Source: Pyropia haitanensis (Eukaryota; Rhodophyta; Bangiophyceae; Bangiales; Bangiaceae). From it: a DNA stretch of 64,000 nt. This document shows, in pieces, positions 53,846 through 64,000 of the stretch. The DNA is taken from positions 3,077,206 to 3,141,205 of the forward strand of contig SDUX01000001.1 in NCBI GenBank assembly GCA_008729055.1, in the 5' to 3' direction. The translations under genes and the position numbers were made by a program. Below the pieces are notes generated by a model. That model ran no database searches, was not told the origin of the DNA, and saw only the letters and a program-made list of their open reading frames with translations. Each line of letters starts with the position of its first letter. The stretch's first letter is position 1.

Positions 53846-56800
53846 CAATGGCGGCGGCGGCGGCGGCGGCAGTGGCGGCGGTGGCGGCGGCGTGACGGGG
53901 GGAGCCGCGGAGCCTGCCGGCAGCCACGGAGGCGGGGGAGGTGCGAATCTGGTTGCGGCAGCGGCGGGGGGGAATGGCGGCGGCGGCGGCGGCGGCCCGC
54001 GGGGCCGGCTGCTTGGCAAGACCGCCACCGCCGCCGCCGCCGCCGCGGGCGGCCGCGCCGACGCCCGCGCGGCGGGCGGCAGCCGCACCGCGGCGGCGGC
54101 CGTCTCGACGGTGCGGCCGCGCAAGAAGGGGGGCGGCGGCGGCGGCGGCGGCGCGGCCGGTGCAAAGGCCCTGGGGGGGCGGGGGGGGGAGGGGGTGGCG
54201 CCGCCGCGGGCCCCGCGGGCCGCAAGGGCGCCGGCCGTGCCGCCGCACGCGCCGCGGCGGCGGCGGCGGCGGCGGCGGCGGCAGCGGCCGCTGGCGGCGC
54301 CACTGCGCTGGGCGGTGGTGGGGCGGCTGTGGCAGCGGCGGCGGGTGTGCCCGGCGCGGCTGGCGGCGGCGGCGCCGATGGGGCGGCCGGCGGTGGCACC
54401 CCCCCGACGCTGTCGCCGTCCTCCTCCACCGCGTCCCTGTCAACAGGCGGCGGCGGCGGCGGCGGCGTTGCGCCGACGCCGCGGAGCCGCAAGTCCGCCG
54501 CGCGGGTGGCGGCCAAGGCGACACTCCGGCTGGCGCGCCTCGCCGACGCGCAGCGGGAGCGAGAGGAGGCGGCGGCGGCCGCCGCCGCCGCCGCCGCCGC
54601 GGCCGCCGACCGCGCCGCCCGCCGCGGCGCGGCGGCCGACCTCGACGCCGACACCCGCCGGCGGGTGGCGCTGCTGGCCGCCAACGTGGCCGCGGCCGAG
54701 GGGGGTGGCGGGGGCGGTGTGGGTGGCGGCGGCGGCGCGGGCCTGGACGCGTCGGTCAAGCGGTGCACCGGCTTTATCCGGCGGCTGCGGCTGGGCGGCG
54801 CCGGCGCGGCGGGGCTGCCCGCACTCGCCGCCGAGGCGGCGACGCTCCAGCTCAGCCGCTACACGTCGGAGATTGTGGCCGCGCTCGCCGACCGGCGGCT
54901 GCGGGCGGCGGATATCGCGCCCGCCGCGGAGCTGTGCGCGACGCTCCACCGGCGGCACGCGGACTTTGGGCCGATGCTCGCCGACGCGCTCTGCCGCGTC
55001 GCGCTGTCGCCGTCGCCGCCGGTGCCGCTTGGGGGGGGGGGCGGGGGGGGCGCCGGGGGGGGGCGGGCGGCGGGTCTGCCGCGCTGGGTGGCGGCGGCGG
55101 CGCCGCGTCGGGGGGGGGGGGGGGGGCGTCACCGGCGGGCACCGCCGCGGCGGCCGCGGCGGCCGCGGCGTCGTCGTCGTCGTCGGGCGGCGGCGGCGCC
55201 GCGACGGGCGGTGGTAGTAGCGGCGGCGGCGGCGTCGGCGGCGGCGGCGGCGGCGGCGGCGGCACCGCCGCCGCCGGCGGGCTGGTGGACGTGACCAGCC
55301 GCCGCGGCGCGCTGCGACTGCTCGCGGAGCTGGTGTGCGTCGCGGCGGTGCCCGACGCGGGCGTCCTCGGCCGCGTCCTCCGCGAGCTGGTCACCACCAG
55401 TGACGACCGCGACGCGGCGCTCGCCAATCTCAGCGTCGTCGCGTCGTTTGCGGCCGCGGCGGTGCGGGACTTTCTGTACACGGGCGCGGGGCCGCCGCCG
55501 CTGCCGGCGGAGCTCGCGTCGGTCGCGGTGGGCGTGCTGATTGGCCGTGACGGGCTGCCGGTGGAGGCGCCGGGAGGGGGGGGGGGCGCCGCGGGAGGTG
55601 CCGCTGCGCAGGGGGCCGCCACGCCCGCCTCGGCGGCTGCCGATGAGTCGTCGGTGGCGGGCAATGGCGGCGGCGACGCCGCGGCAGCCTCGGCTGCCGA
55701 GTCGACCGCGCCAATGGCGGCGGAGAGCGCACCCGCCACTGGCTCTGTGGCCGCCGCTGAAGGGACGGCGTCGTCTGCGGCGCCGTCGGATGCGGCCGCG
55801 CCCGAATCCACCGCGGGCGCCGCGAGCGGGGCCACGCCCACCGCGGCCGACGCGCCCGCCCCCGCCGACGACCGTGTGGTCGTCGCGCAGTACGAGTTTG
55901 TTGCGGAGGAGCACCGCCGCGTGCTGCGTGGCATCTTTGAATCGTACTATGCGACCGTCTGCCGCTGGTGTGACCGCGCGAGCGCGGCCCTGCAGCGGCA
56001 CGGCCAGTCGGCGGCGGCGGCGGCGCCCAAGCCGCCAGCCACCGTGACGGTGGGGGCGGCCGGCGACGCCGCCGCGGCGGCGCTGCCGCCCGCCATCCCG
56101 GCTGCGCTGGACGCGTCCATCCGGGGGGGGGGTCGTGCCGAGGCGGACGCCACCGCCGGCGACGGTGGTGGCGGCAGCGGCGGCGGTAGCGCCGCGGCCG
56201 CCACCGCCGCGGCCACTGGCGCCGGGGTGGCGGCGGCGCCACCGCCGCCGCCACCGCCGCCGCCGCCGCCACAACCACCGCTGCCGCCGCCGCCGGCGAG
56301 CACGCCCACGGGCGGCCCGCACGGTGCGGAAGATGAGGCCACCGCGGCGGCGACGCTGGAGCTGCTGCGCCGCAACCACGACCGCCTGTCGGTGGCGGCG
56401 GTGAAGCTGGCCGACACGCTCGGCCACACGCCGCCGCCGTCGGCGGTGGCCACCGCGGACAGCATCTTGTACGGTGTGGCGGGGGGTGCCGGCGGCGCGG
56501 GTGGAGGCGGCGATGGCAGTGGCGGCGGCGGCGGCGGTGGCGGTGGCGGTGGCGGCGGCGGCGGCGGCGGCGGTGGTGGTGGTGGCGGTGGTGGCGGCGG
56601 GGATGGCCCGATACCGGGCAGCGGCCGCCGCGTGGAGGATGACAGCGGCGCGTTTGCGGACGAGGAGGAGCGCCACTTCTACACCGTCCTGCCAGACCTG
56701 TCGCCCTACGTGGTCGCGGGGGGCGCTAGCGGGGGGGGCGGCGACGCCAAGGGGGGGGGCGGGTCAGACCGCACCGATGCTGCCAGCGCGGATGGCAAGC

Positions 56801-59694
56801 GGGCTCCCAAGAACCCGCCGCGGGAGCCAGGCGGCGGCGGCAAGGCGGCGGCAGGCAAGAAGGGCGCTGCCGCGCCGCCAGGCGGTGGCGGCACCACGAC
56901 GGGCGGCTCCGCCGCGTCGTCCCGAGGGGCGGTGCAAGCCAATGGCGACGCGGGTGGCCATGGCGCTGGCGGCGGGGGTGGTGGTGGTACCAGCGCGCTC
57001 GAGTCCCTCCTCTCCACCGTCGTGGCGGTGGACAGCAGCGACAAGGCGGACCGCTTCTCCGCGCTCTTCGTGTCCACCCCCGCGGTGGGCCACCGGTCGG
57101 CCGGGAAGCGACTGGGGCGGGCGCTCTTCTTGGCGTCCCCTACCAACCTCCACATCCTGCCCTTCCTCGCGCGCGTCGCGGCGACGCTCCACCGCTTCGC
57201 GCCCGACGTGGCGACGACCCTGCAGGGGCTCCTCGACGAGGAGTTCCGCACGCTCGCGCCGCGCAAGGACCGCGACGCGCGGCTGCTCGAGACGCGCGTC
57301 CGCAACGCGCGCTTCCTCGGCCAGCTGTCCAACTTTCGGCTGGTGCCGTCCAGCACCATCTTCTTCTACCTCAACCTGTGCCTGGCGGACTTTACGCACC
57401 ACAACGTGGACGTGGCGTGCCACCTGCTCGAGACCGCCGGCCGGGCGCTGCTGCACACGCCCGCCACGTCGCTGCGCACCAACAACACGCTGGACATTAT
57501 GTGGCGGCTCAAGGCGGTGCGGAACCTCCAGTCCCGCCACGAGGCCATGGTCGAGGCGGCCTACTACACCTGCCGCGGGGACCCGTCGCTGCGGTTCCGT
57601 GACCGGCCGCGGGAGCCGATGCGGGAGTACCTCAACCACCTGCTGTTGGGCAGCCAGCTGACCGCCGACTCGGCGCCGTGGACGGCGTCGCAGCTGCGCA
57701 AGCTCCCCTGGGACGCAGACCTCGACCGCTATGTCGTGCGCAAGATGCGCAAGGCAGAGCGCTTGCGGTTCCCCTCCCTCCGCGCGCTCGTGCGGGTGCT
57801 CATCATGCTGCGGCGGCCCGAAGTCACCGTCCTGCTTGCCGATGCGCTCGTCGAGGCGGTCCGCGTCGGCCTCGAGATGAACGACTCGCGGCTGAACCAG
57901 CGGCGGGTGGCGGAGGTGGTCCTCTTTGCCGAGCTGACCGTCGCGCGCATCGTGCCGGCGAGCTGCCTCCTCGAGACGCTCTACGAGATTATCAGCCACC
58001 CCGCGGACGACTCGTCGGGCGACTACTTTCGCGTCCGCCTGGTGTGCGAGGTGCTCAAGGTGGCGGGCCCGCTCCTCATCCGCGCGACCCGTGACGGGCT
58101 GCGGCGGATGGACGTCTTCCTGGCGTGCTTTGACCGCTACCTCCTGGCCAAGGTGGCCGTGGAGGTGGCGGCCCAGTGCGCCGACGCCTCGCAGGACGAC
58201 AGCGCGTCGCCACAGGCGGCGGGCGGCGTGGCCACAACCGGCACCAGCGGCGGCAACGGTGGCGCTGGTGACGGTGGTGCGGCCGGTGGCGGTGGCGGCG
58301 GTCCGCCCGTCGTTGACGCGGCCGACGCGCCGTCCCCACTGCCCACCGCCGAAGATATCATGGCAATTGACCTTTTTGCCCGTCTCCCGCTGCACGTCCG
58401 CTTCGTTGTGGATGATGGCCTCGCGTGCCTCTCGGGGGTGAACCTCGCCCCGCGGGCCCGGTCGCTCGCGGACGCGGTCGCGGCGGTCGAGCGGGTGGAG
58501 GCCACCCCCGCCCTGGCGGCACTGGTGCAGCTGCCAAACTACGCCCTCCCGCCCGTGCCGGTACCGCCGCCACCGCCGCCGCCGACGCCGCCGGCGGCGG
58601 GTACCACGGCAACGGGGACTGACGCGCCGGAAAAGGAGCCTTCGGTGGCGACAGGGGCGGCAACGGCGGAGGGGTCGCCGCCTGGAGCAGCGGCCGCGGA
58701 TGCTGCTGCCCCCCCCGCGCGCGCGGCCGCCGCCGATGGCGCGGCGGCGGGCACTACAGACCACGAGGGTGGCTCGCCGGTACTGTCAGCGGCCGCATCG
58801 CCAACATCTCCCGTCCACGACGGGGAGCGGGCGTGCGGCTCGGCGGGCAGCTCTGGGTCAGACGCTTCGGCCGGGACGAGTGCGGAGCTGGGCGACGCGG
58901 ACGAGTTGGATGACGGCTTGGAGAGTGGCGAAGACTCCAAGGACGACGAGGAGTACGGGGATGAGCTGGATGAGGAGGTGGATAGCAACGCCTCGGATGT
59001 GGACCTGGCCGACCCTGAAGATGAGGACGGTGAAGAAGGTGACACCGACGAAGAGGATGACGACGACGACGATGACGACGAAGATGACGACGACGACGAC
59101 GATGACGACGATGAGTCGGACGTGGAGCTCACCAACGTTCCCGTCAAGGTGGTTCGCACTGAGGAGGAGGAGGAGTTTGACCGTGAGCTGGCGGCTGTGC
59201 AGAAGGAGGCCACCAACGAAGCGTGGCTGCAAGCCAAGGGCACGTCCGCCTCGGTCAACCGCATGGCGCTCCCGCTGCGCCTGTTTGCTGGCACGGGCTC
59301 GTCGTCAGCGGCGGCGGGCGTGCCGGGCGCGTCGGGTGAGCCGCCCCCCGTCGACACGGTGGACGTCAATGGGGTGGCGTCGGTCAAGCTCAAGCTCCTC
59401 GTCCGCAAGGGCGGCAAAAGCCACTCCAAGGAGCTGGCCGTGCCGGCCGAGAGCTCTCTCGCCGCCGCGGCACGTGACGGGGACGTGGCGGGGCGGGCGG
59501 AGCAGCTCGAGGTGAAGCGGCTGGTGCTGGGGAGCGCCGCGGTCATGTCGCCCGACTCGGACGATGACCGCGATGACGGCGGGTACGGGGGGGGCGGCGG
59601 CGGGCGTGGCAGCCGCGGCCGCCGAGCAGAGCGGCCGCCGCAGTACGACGAGCGATACCTCCTGACGGGCATGTTCAAGATGAAGCCCCGGTGA
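53614..59694 (+). CDS. UPF2: UPF2, nonsense-mediated mRNA decay factor
   Basis: Scaffold that links UPF3/exon-junction complexes to the helicase UPF1. MIF4G-1: VKRCTGFIRRLR to LGRVLRELVTTSDDRDAAL (about 54750-55560), followed by EEHRRVLRGIFESYYATVCR. EEERHFYTVLPDL (about 56665) precedes MIF4G-2 (57001-57660): GKRLGRALFLASPTNLHILP, DFTHHNVDVACHLLETAGR, MVEAAYYTCRG. MIF4G-3 (about 57690-58180) has LRKLPWDADLDRYVVRKMRK, GLEMNDSRLNQRRVAEVVLF and FRVRLVCEVLKVAGPL. An Asp/Glu-rich stretch (58880-59150) follows, then EEEFDRELAAVQKEATNEAW, the UPF1-binding type C-terminus. The frame from about 55060 to the stop at 59694 is continuous. Upstream the frame changes at G runs near 53777-53893, 54174-54194 and 55030-55065, so I infer one gene of about 2,000 residues starting ATG 53614 (MNSGRGG). 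Poly-Gly/Ala/Pro inserts make it far longer than most UPF2. No intron is needed. Confidence 0.9.
56516..56605. repeat. GGC/GGT triplet array encoding poly-Gly in UPF2
   Basis: About 90 bp of GGC/GGT triplets encode roughly 25-30 consecutive Gly between the first and second MIF4G domains. It lies in the uninterrupted frame. A similar but imperfect array occurs at about 53795-53895 in the N-terminal part. Confidence 0.85.
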
Positions 59695-60572
59695 GGCGGT
59701 GGGCGGGCGGACGGTGTTGGAGGGGGGGGGGTGGGGACCAAGCTTGGTGGCTCTGGTTTGGCCCTGCAAACCCCCCACCGCCTGTCCGCAGTGGTTGTGC
59801 CCGCGGTTGCGGGCGCACGCCGGCCGCGAGCCGCTGGCCGTCTTTTGAGAACTTGGGGGGGGCACTGCGGCGCGTCGGGCCGCCTGTGGCGGCGGCATAT
59901 GTGTGTATGCGAGGAGGCAGCGGCCGCGGGTCGCCGCGTCGTCCGCGCACACGCCCGTCGGCGAGCCCTCCGTTTGCCCGTTGGCGGGACGCCCGCGGCG
60001 CGCGGCGGCTGGCAGCGGGGCCGGCGTGCCGCCGGTGGCGCCCCGGATGTCTGTGGACCTTGGCGGCGTGGGGCGGGCAGTGGATGCTGGGGAGTGGAAA
60101 GCCCGCTTTGATGCTCACTGGCGCCGTAGTTGGGCGCCTTTTTGGGGGGGAACGTCCTCCCGCGCCCGCGCCCGTGGGCAACGGGAGCCGCCCCGCACCG
60201 CCGCCACGGCAGGGGTGCTGGCGGTGACGGTCGGGGTTGGTGACCTGCGCCGGGGTACTGTACACCGCGGTGGGGAGGGCAGACCACACAAGCGGGGGTT
60301 GCACCCGACCGCGGTGGACACGTCGTTGGTAGGGGACCAGCGTCTGGTGGCACACCATGCTTTCTTTTTCTCTGTTTTTCTTTGTTCGCCCATGCGGTCG
60401 CACGCATTGGGCGTTGGCTGCCGTTATAAGGGGATGTGCTGATGGCTGCGGAGCGTGCCCTACCCAAACGGACTGAACGATGGGGAATGCATTGGGAGGA
60501 GGCCGGCGCGTTTCACGTCTTCGCGTCGCGCCTTGCGTCCCGCTCAAGATGTCGTGCGGATCGAAGATGGAC
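59695..60572. other. 3' flank of UPF2; no gene recognised
   Basis: GC-rich immediately after the stop, becoming mixed toward 60.4 kb. T-rich TTTCTTTTTCTCTG at about 60362-60380 may belong to a 3' end. Open frames are Arg/Pro-rich noise on both strands. Confidence 0.4.
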
Positions 60573-60577
60573 AAAAA
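60573..60577 (-). terminator. Pol III T5 terminator of tRNA-Ala
   Basis: On the minus strand TTTTT follows the tRNA 3' end after 3 nt (plus-strand AAAAA at 60573-60577), the usual RNA polymerase III stop signal. Confidence 0.85.
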
Positions 60578-60580
60578 GGA

Positions 60581-60652
60581 TGGAGCAGCGGGGGTTCGAT
60601 CCCCGGACATTTCGCATGCAAAGCGAACACTCTTCCTCTGAGCTACAGCCCC
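60581..60652 (-). tRNA. tRNA-Ala (anticodon UGC)
   Basis: A 72-nt cloverleaf, intronless, no encoded CCA. The 5' end is GGGGCTGTAGCTCAG. The D stem is GCTC/GAGT with a 7-nt loop. The anticodon stem TTCGC/GCGAA encloses TTTGCAT (anticodon TGC). The T arm CGGGG/CCCCG has loop ATCGAAC. The acceptor pairs include G3:U70, the universal alanine identity determinant. One oddity is a T6:T67 mismatch in the acceptor stem; the other six acceptor pairs form. Boxes A and B are internal and a T5 stop follows. Very likely functional. Confidence 0.96.
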
Positions 60653-61029
60653 TGTCGCTGACGAAAATCAAGAAGAAGCGCAATATATAATAAATTTTTT
60701 CATTTCCAATTAAGCACGTCTTGGTTGTTGGCCGTCTTTGCCGGTGCCAGCGCACGCTTGGGATTCGTGAGCCAATCCTTGTGACAAAGCATGCCGTGTC
60801 ATCGAGTGGCTCGGCGTTCTTGCCACGTGGCACTGGCCGGCCGACGCCGCCCGGCTCGTTTCGCCTGTGTCCCACCCACGCGCGGTGCTGCGCCGACAGA
60901 CGCAACCCGACTCCCCTCCCTACCTCCGTCGCGCCGTTGCGCGCCCACCTCCCCCCCACGGCGGCGCCGCCGTGGCCGTTGCTATTTCCCGTCGCCCCCT
61001 CCCGTTTCACGCGGTGGGGCGGGCCGCCC
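60653..61029. other. Short intergenic region, AT-rich then GC-rich leader
   Basis: AT-rich 60680-60715 (AATATATAATAAATTTTTTC) lies just upstream of the tRNA on its own strand and may help Pol III initiation. The remainder is the probable promoter and 5' leader of the gene starting at 61030. Confidence 0.45.
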
Positions 61030-64000
61030 ATGGCGGCGGGGCCCCCCACCCCCGTGGCGGCGTTGCCGGCCGCGGTCGTTGCCGTCGGGCCGCCGCCGCC
61101 GCCGCCGCCACCGCCGCCGCCGGCCGCGCCCGCCGTGGCGGCACAGACGGGCGCCGCGACGGAGACGCCTCCCGCTCCGGGCGCGACGTCCGCGTCACCG
61201 CGTGCTGCCGCCACCGTGAACGGGGAGACGGCGCCGGCGACGGCGCCGGCGGCGCCGCCGGTGGCGGGCGCCAAGACCCGACCGCCGCCCGCGGCGGCCG
61301 GAGCACCGCCGCCTCGTGGCGATAAAGGCGGAGCGCCGCCGCCGGCCGAGACCCGGCCGCCCCCCGCGGTTGCCGGAGCGCCGCCGCCCCCTGCGGGTGC
61401 TGACGACGCGCCGCCGCCGGCCGCGACGGTGACGGCGGCGGCCGCGGCCGCGGCGCTGCCGCCGTCGCCGCCGCCGCCGGCCGAGGCGGCCGAGCCGTCT
61501 GGCGCGGCTTTTTTGCTGCCGCCGCCGCCGCCCGCGGTAGGGCGGTCGCCGCCACCGTCGCCGCCCGCGGTGGCGGCGGCTGCGGCCGGCGCGCCGCCGC
61601 GGACGACTGGGCGCAACAACGGCCCGCCTGCCCGGCCGTTTGCGGGGGCGGCTGGCGCGACGGCGGCGGCGGAGGAAGGGGCGGCGGTGGAGGAAGGGGC
61701 GGCGGTGGAGGAAAGGGCGGCGGGCTCGCCGCCGTTTGCTGCTGGCGGCGAGCCGCCAGCGGTGGCCTCGGGCGCCGACTCTCCGCCCCCCCCTCCGGCG
61801 GTGGCTGTGCCGGGCGCAGCGTCGGCGGCTGTGTCGGGCGCAGTGGCGGCGGCTATGTCAGGCGCGGCGGCGGCGGCGGCAGGCACCCCAGCCGACTCGT
61901 CGGGAGAGCCCGCGGCCGCCGACGGCGGCGGCGCCGCCGCGTCTACCACCGCCCCCGCCGCCGCCCTCCCCTTGGACACGCCGTCCCCCCGCGTGCGGGA
62001 CCCGCACCGGCGCGTCCGCTTTGCGGCCGCGCCCGTGGTGCTCAACGCGGCGGAGGTGGCTGCGGCCCCCCCCCCGCCGCGCGCCCCTCGACCGCCCACC
62101 CAGCGCAAGGTGCGCAAGCTGTCCAAGCGCCAAAAGGCCGACTACTACGCGACGCTCGCGGCGGCGGTGGCGCGGGCGACCGAGGAGCGGGGCGCGTCGG
62201 GGGTGGTGAACCTGGTGGAGGAGTACAACGCGGACGGCGTGCAAGTGGCGGTGCATGGCCTGCCAGGTGGGGCAGGGGTGAATGGCGTGCCTGGGGGGGG
62301 TGGGGCTCCCGCCGCCGCCGCCACCGCCGCCGGTGTCGTGCCGCCAGACGAGGAGCTCCCGCCGCTGGTGGACGACGTGACGGGCGCGCCACCGCCGCCT
62401 ACCGCAAAGGCGGTGAACAAGGCTAAGGTGCGGGAGCGGGCTTTTGGGGATGGCTTCATGCGGGGATTCCTCAAGCGCCGGGCGAGCGCGGGCAAGGCTG
62501 GCGGCGGCACCAGCGGGAAAGGGACGGGGCGCTCTCAGGGCGGGGGTGCCGCCGCCCCGAGCACGGCCCCAGACGCGGCAGCGGGGGACACCCGCGCACC
62601 GTCTGCGCCTGAGGCGGCGACGGCGGTGGCGGAGGCGTCGGCGGCTGTGTCGCAGGCGTCGGCGGCGGCGTCGGGGCCGACGAAAGCGACGACAACGACC
62701 ACAACAGCAACAACAGAGGCGACGGGAGAGGTGTCGACGATGGCAGATGCGGACAATGCCACCACCGCGAGGCCACCGAACGGGTCGCTCGACGACGACG
62801 CCGGCGGTGCACCTGCAGGGGCGGCGGCCGCACCAGCATTCCCCCGCGGACCGCCGCTGTCGACGCCGCCGCCCGGCGATGACGCGCCAGACGAGACTTT
62901 GATCGCGGGCTCCACGTCTGCAGAGCGCACCGCGCTGCTGGCGGCCGTGTACGACGCAGCGCTGGATGGGGACGCTTTCATCGGAGGGGATGCGGATGCC
63001 ACCGCCGCAGTCACTGCTCCCACAGCCGCGGCCGTGGATGGGGCGGCTGCGGCCACCGACGGCACGGCGGGCTCCCCCACGACCCCGGCGGGTGCCGACG
63101 GGGCGGACGGTTGCGGCTCGTTGCCATCAGCGGGCGCGCCGCCGGCCGCGGACGCTGCCGCTGGCGTTGCGGCCCACGACGGCCCTGACAGCCGTGTCAG
63201 TGCATCTGGGACTGATGGCCTGGCCGCCGCACCCGCTGCGCTGCCGGCCGTCGCGGCTTGGGTGAACGTTGCGGCCACCCGCACGGGTGTGCACGGAAAC
63301 GGCAAGGACAAGGGGCACGCCCCCGCGGCGGGTACTACCGCGGGCGCTCCCGCGCGGACGGGCGCGCACGCAGGGGCAGATGCAGTGGCAGACGCGGCGA
63401 CCGACACTCCCGCAGGCGCAGCGACAGACACTACCACGGATGCAGTGACGGATGGTCCCGCAGACGCGGTGACGGACAATCCCGCGGACGCAGCGGCAGA
63501 CGCTCCCACAGACGCGGCCGCAGACGCCGCGCCTGGAGGCGCTGCCATCATGACTGCTGCTGGTGCTGCTGCTGATGAGGATGGTGGGCCTGCACACGTC
63601 GCTGCGCCGGTAGGCGCGCCTGTAGACGCTGCCGCCAACGCTGCTGCGCATGCAGTCGGCGCGGCCACCGGTGTGGTGCATGCCGCGGAAGCGGCTGGCA
63701 CAAGTGTCGCCTCTACACCTGGTTCTGATGGCGCCACCCCGCGCACCGTCGATGGCCGTGATGGCCACGGCAGCAACGGAGACGCTGCCGCCGGTAACGG
63801 CGGCGTTGGCGGCGGCGGGCTGATCGTACCACCGCAGCTGGTGTGGCCCGCGGAGCGCAGTGCGTACATGGCGGAGCTCATGCAGGTGGAGCTGTTTTGC
63901 CGCGACAAGGAGGGCGCGCCCAGCGGCGGCGCCAACGGCTTGGACGACCTGTGGGAGCCGGTTGACGAGGGTGACGAGGACGACGACGAGGCGTTTGACT
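61030..64000 (+). CDS. Large Ala/Pro-rich protein of unknown function, 3' end beyond the window
   Basis: Open from ATG 61030 (CGCCCATGGC) to the window edge, about 990 codons with no stop or frame change. The first 310 residues are Ala/Pro-rich with EEGAAVEE repeats. A structured-looking part follows (about 62000-62500): HRRVRFAAAPVVLNAAEV, QRKVRKLSKRQKADYYATLA, SGVVNLVEEYNADG, DEELPPLVDDVTG, and KVRERAFGDGFMRGFLKRR. Then come Ala/Thr-rich stretches, including short TDAVTDGPADAVTDNPADAA-type repeats (about 63370-63530), and near the edge VWPAERSAYMAELMQVELFC and an acidic EGDEDDDE. The basic clusters suit a nuclear or nucleic-acid-binding protein, but I recognise no family and assign no function. 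The coding case rests on length, composition of the middle part and absence of frame breaks. Confidence 0.65.
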   Translation, partial: MAAGPPTPVAALPAAVVAVGPPPPPPPPPPPAAPAVAAQTGAATETPPAPGATSASPRAAATVNGETAPATAPAAPPVAGAKTRPPPAAAGAPPPRGDKGGAPPPAETRPPPAVAGAPPPPAGADDAPPPAATVTAAAAAAALPPSPPPPAEAAEPSGAAFLLPPPPPAVGRSPPPSPPAVAAAAAGAPPRTTGRNNGPPARPFAGAAGATAAAEEGAAVEEGAAVEERAAGSPPFAAGGEPPAVASGADSPPPPPAVAVPGAASAAVSGAVAAAMSGAAAAAAGTPADSSGEPAAADGGGAAASTTAPAAALPLDTPSPRVRDPHRRVRFAAAPVVLNAAEVAAAPPPPRAPRPPTQRKVRKLSKRQKADYYATLAAAVARATEERGASGVVNLVEEYNADGVQVAVHGLPGGAGVNGVPGGGGAPAAAATAAGVVPPDEELPPLVDDVTGAPPPPTAKAVNKAKVRERAFGDGFMRGFLKRRASAGKAGGGTSGKGTGRSQGGGAAAPSTAPDAAAGDTRAPSAPEAATAVAEASAAVSQASAAASGPTKATTTTTTATTEATGEVSTMADADNATTARPPNGSLDDDAGGAPAGAAAAPAFPRGPPLSTPPPGDDAPDETLIAGSTSAERTALLAAVYDAALDGDAFIGGDADATAAVTAPTAAAVDGAAAATDGTAGSPTTPAGADGADGCGSLPSAGAPPAADAAAGVAAHDGPDSRVSASGTDGLAAAPAALPAVAAWVNVAATRTGVHGNGKDKGHAPAAGTTAGAPARTGAHAGADAVADAATDTPAGAATDTTTDAVTDGPADAVTDNPADAAADAPTDAAADAAPGGAAIMTAAGAAADEDGGPAHVAAPVGAPVDAAANAAAHAVGAATGVVHAAEAAGTSVASTPGSDGATPRTVDGRDGHGSNGDAAAGNGGVGGGGLIVPPQLVWPAERSAYMAELMQVELFCRDKEGAPSGGANGLDDLWEPVDEGDEDDDEAFD

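Noticed and set aside
53508..56676. Long minus-strand open frames opposite UPF2
   Set aside because: Compositional shadows of the GC-rich coding strand; UPF2 domains are on the plus strand.
62535..63935. 466-codon minus-strand frame opposite the unknown gene at the right edge
   Set aside because: Ala/Ser/Pro/Val mirror of plus-strand repeats, without motif or independent start context; the plus frame is longer and has structured segments.
1..64000. CRISPR arrays, prokaryotic operons, riboswitches, organellar gene insertions, viral or toxin genes
   Set aside because: No regularly spaced repeats with unique spacers, no Shine-Dalgarno-linked gene runs, no plastid or mitochondrial gene sequences, and no viral or toxin-type protein motifs were seen.

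Overview
This is a eukaryotic nuclear window. It has spliceosomal introns with GT..AG ends, no operons, Kozak-like starts, a Pol III tRNA gene, and eukaryote-only families: JMJD7, MADS-box, Snf7/CHMP4, F-box, bromodomain and UPF2. Coding sequence is extremely GC-rich, with long G/C homopolymers and GCC/GGC triplet arrays that encode Ala/Gly/Pro/Ser tracts inside otherwise conserved proteins. Introns are few and short (about 200 to 470 nt). This best fits a bangiophyte red alga (Porphyra/Pyropia-like), but that is an inference from composition and gene content; no sequence comparison was possible.

Layout, left to right: a JMJD7-like hydroxylase (1700-3443, +); an Ldh2-type malate/lactate dehydrogenase with one intron (5614-7330, +); about 7 kb without a recognisable gene; a MEF2-like MADS-box gene whose short conserved exons join a 4.5-kb exon encoding about 1,500 residues of disordered sequence (14332-19853, +). 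Next comes a mobile-element-rich block. It holds a 487-bp MITE-like element (22389-22875), a complete 6.6-kb PIF/Harbinger transposon with 19-bp perfect terminal inverted repeats and TAA target-site duplications (24360-30978), and a 1.3-kb non-autonomous relative abutting it across a single shared TAA (30982-32266). A TmpA-like membrane oxidoreductase (32641-34777, -) and a 1.4-kb segment bounded by an 18-bp inverted repeat (36039-37458) follow.

The right half carries housekeeping and signalling genes. These are a DUF202/VTC1-like membrane protein (38866-39956, -), CHMP4/Snf7 (41375-42160, +), a small F-box protein (43287-43615, -), a bromodomain protein (about 45031-48700, +), a three-exon divergent ionotropic-glutamate-receptor-like channel (50339-52500, -), the nonsense-mediated-decay factor UPF2 (53614-59694, +), tRNA-Ala(UGC) (60581-60652, -), and the start of an Ala-rich unknown gene that runs off the window (61030-64000, +). 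The genes are independent units. Two pairs are divergent and may share promoters: DUF202/CHMP4 and iGluR-like/UPF2.

A recurring feature is that conserved reading frames jump at poly-G or poly-C runs in six genes (JMJD7-like, MADS tail, TmpA-like, F-box, bromodomain, UPF2). The simplest reading is homopolymer length error in the assembly, so these genes are described as single genes across the jumps, not as pseudogenes.
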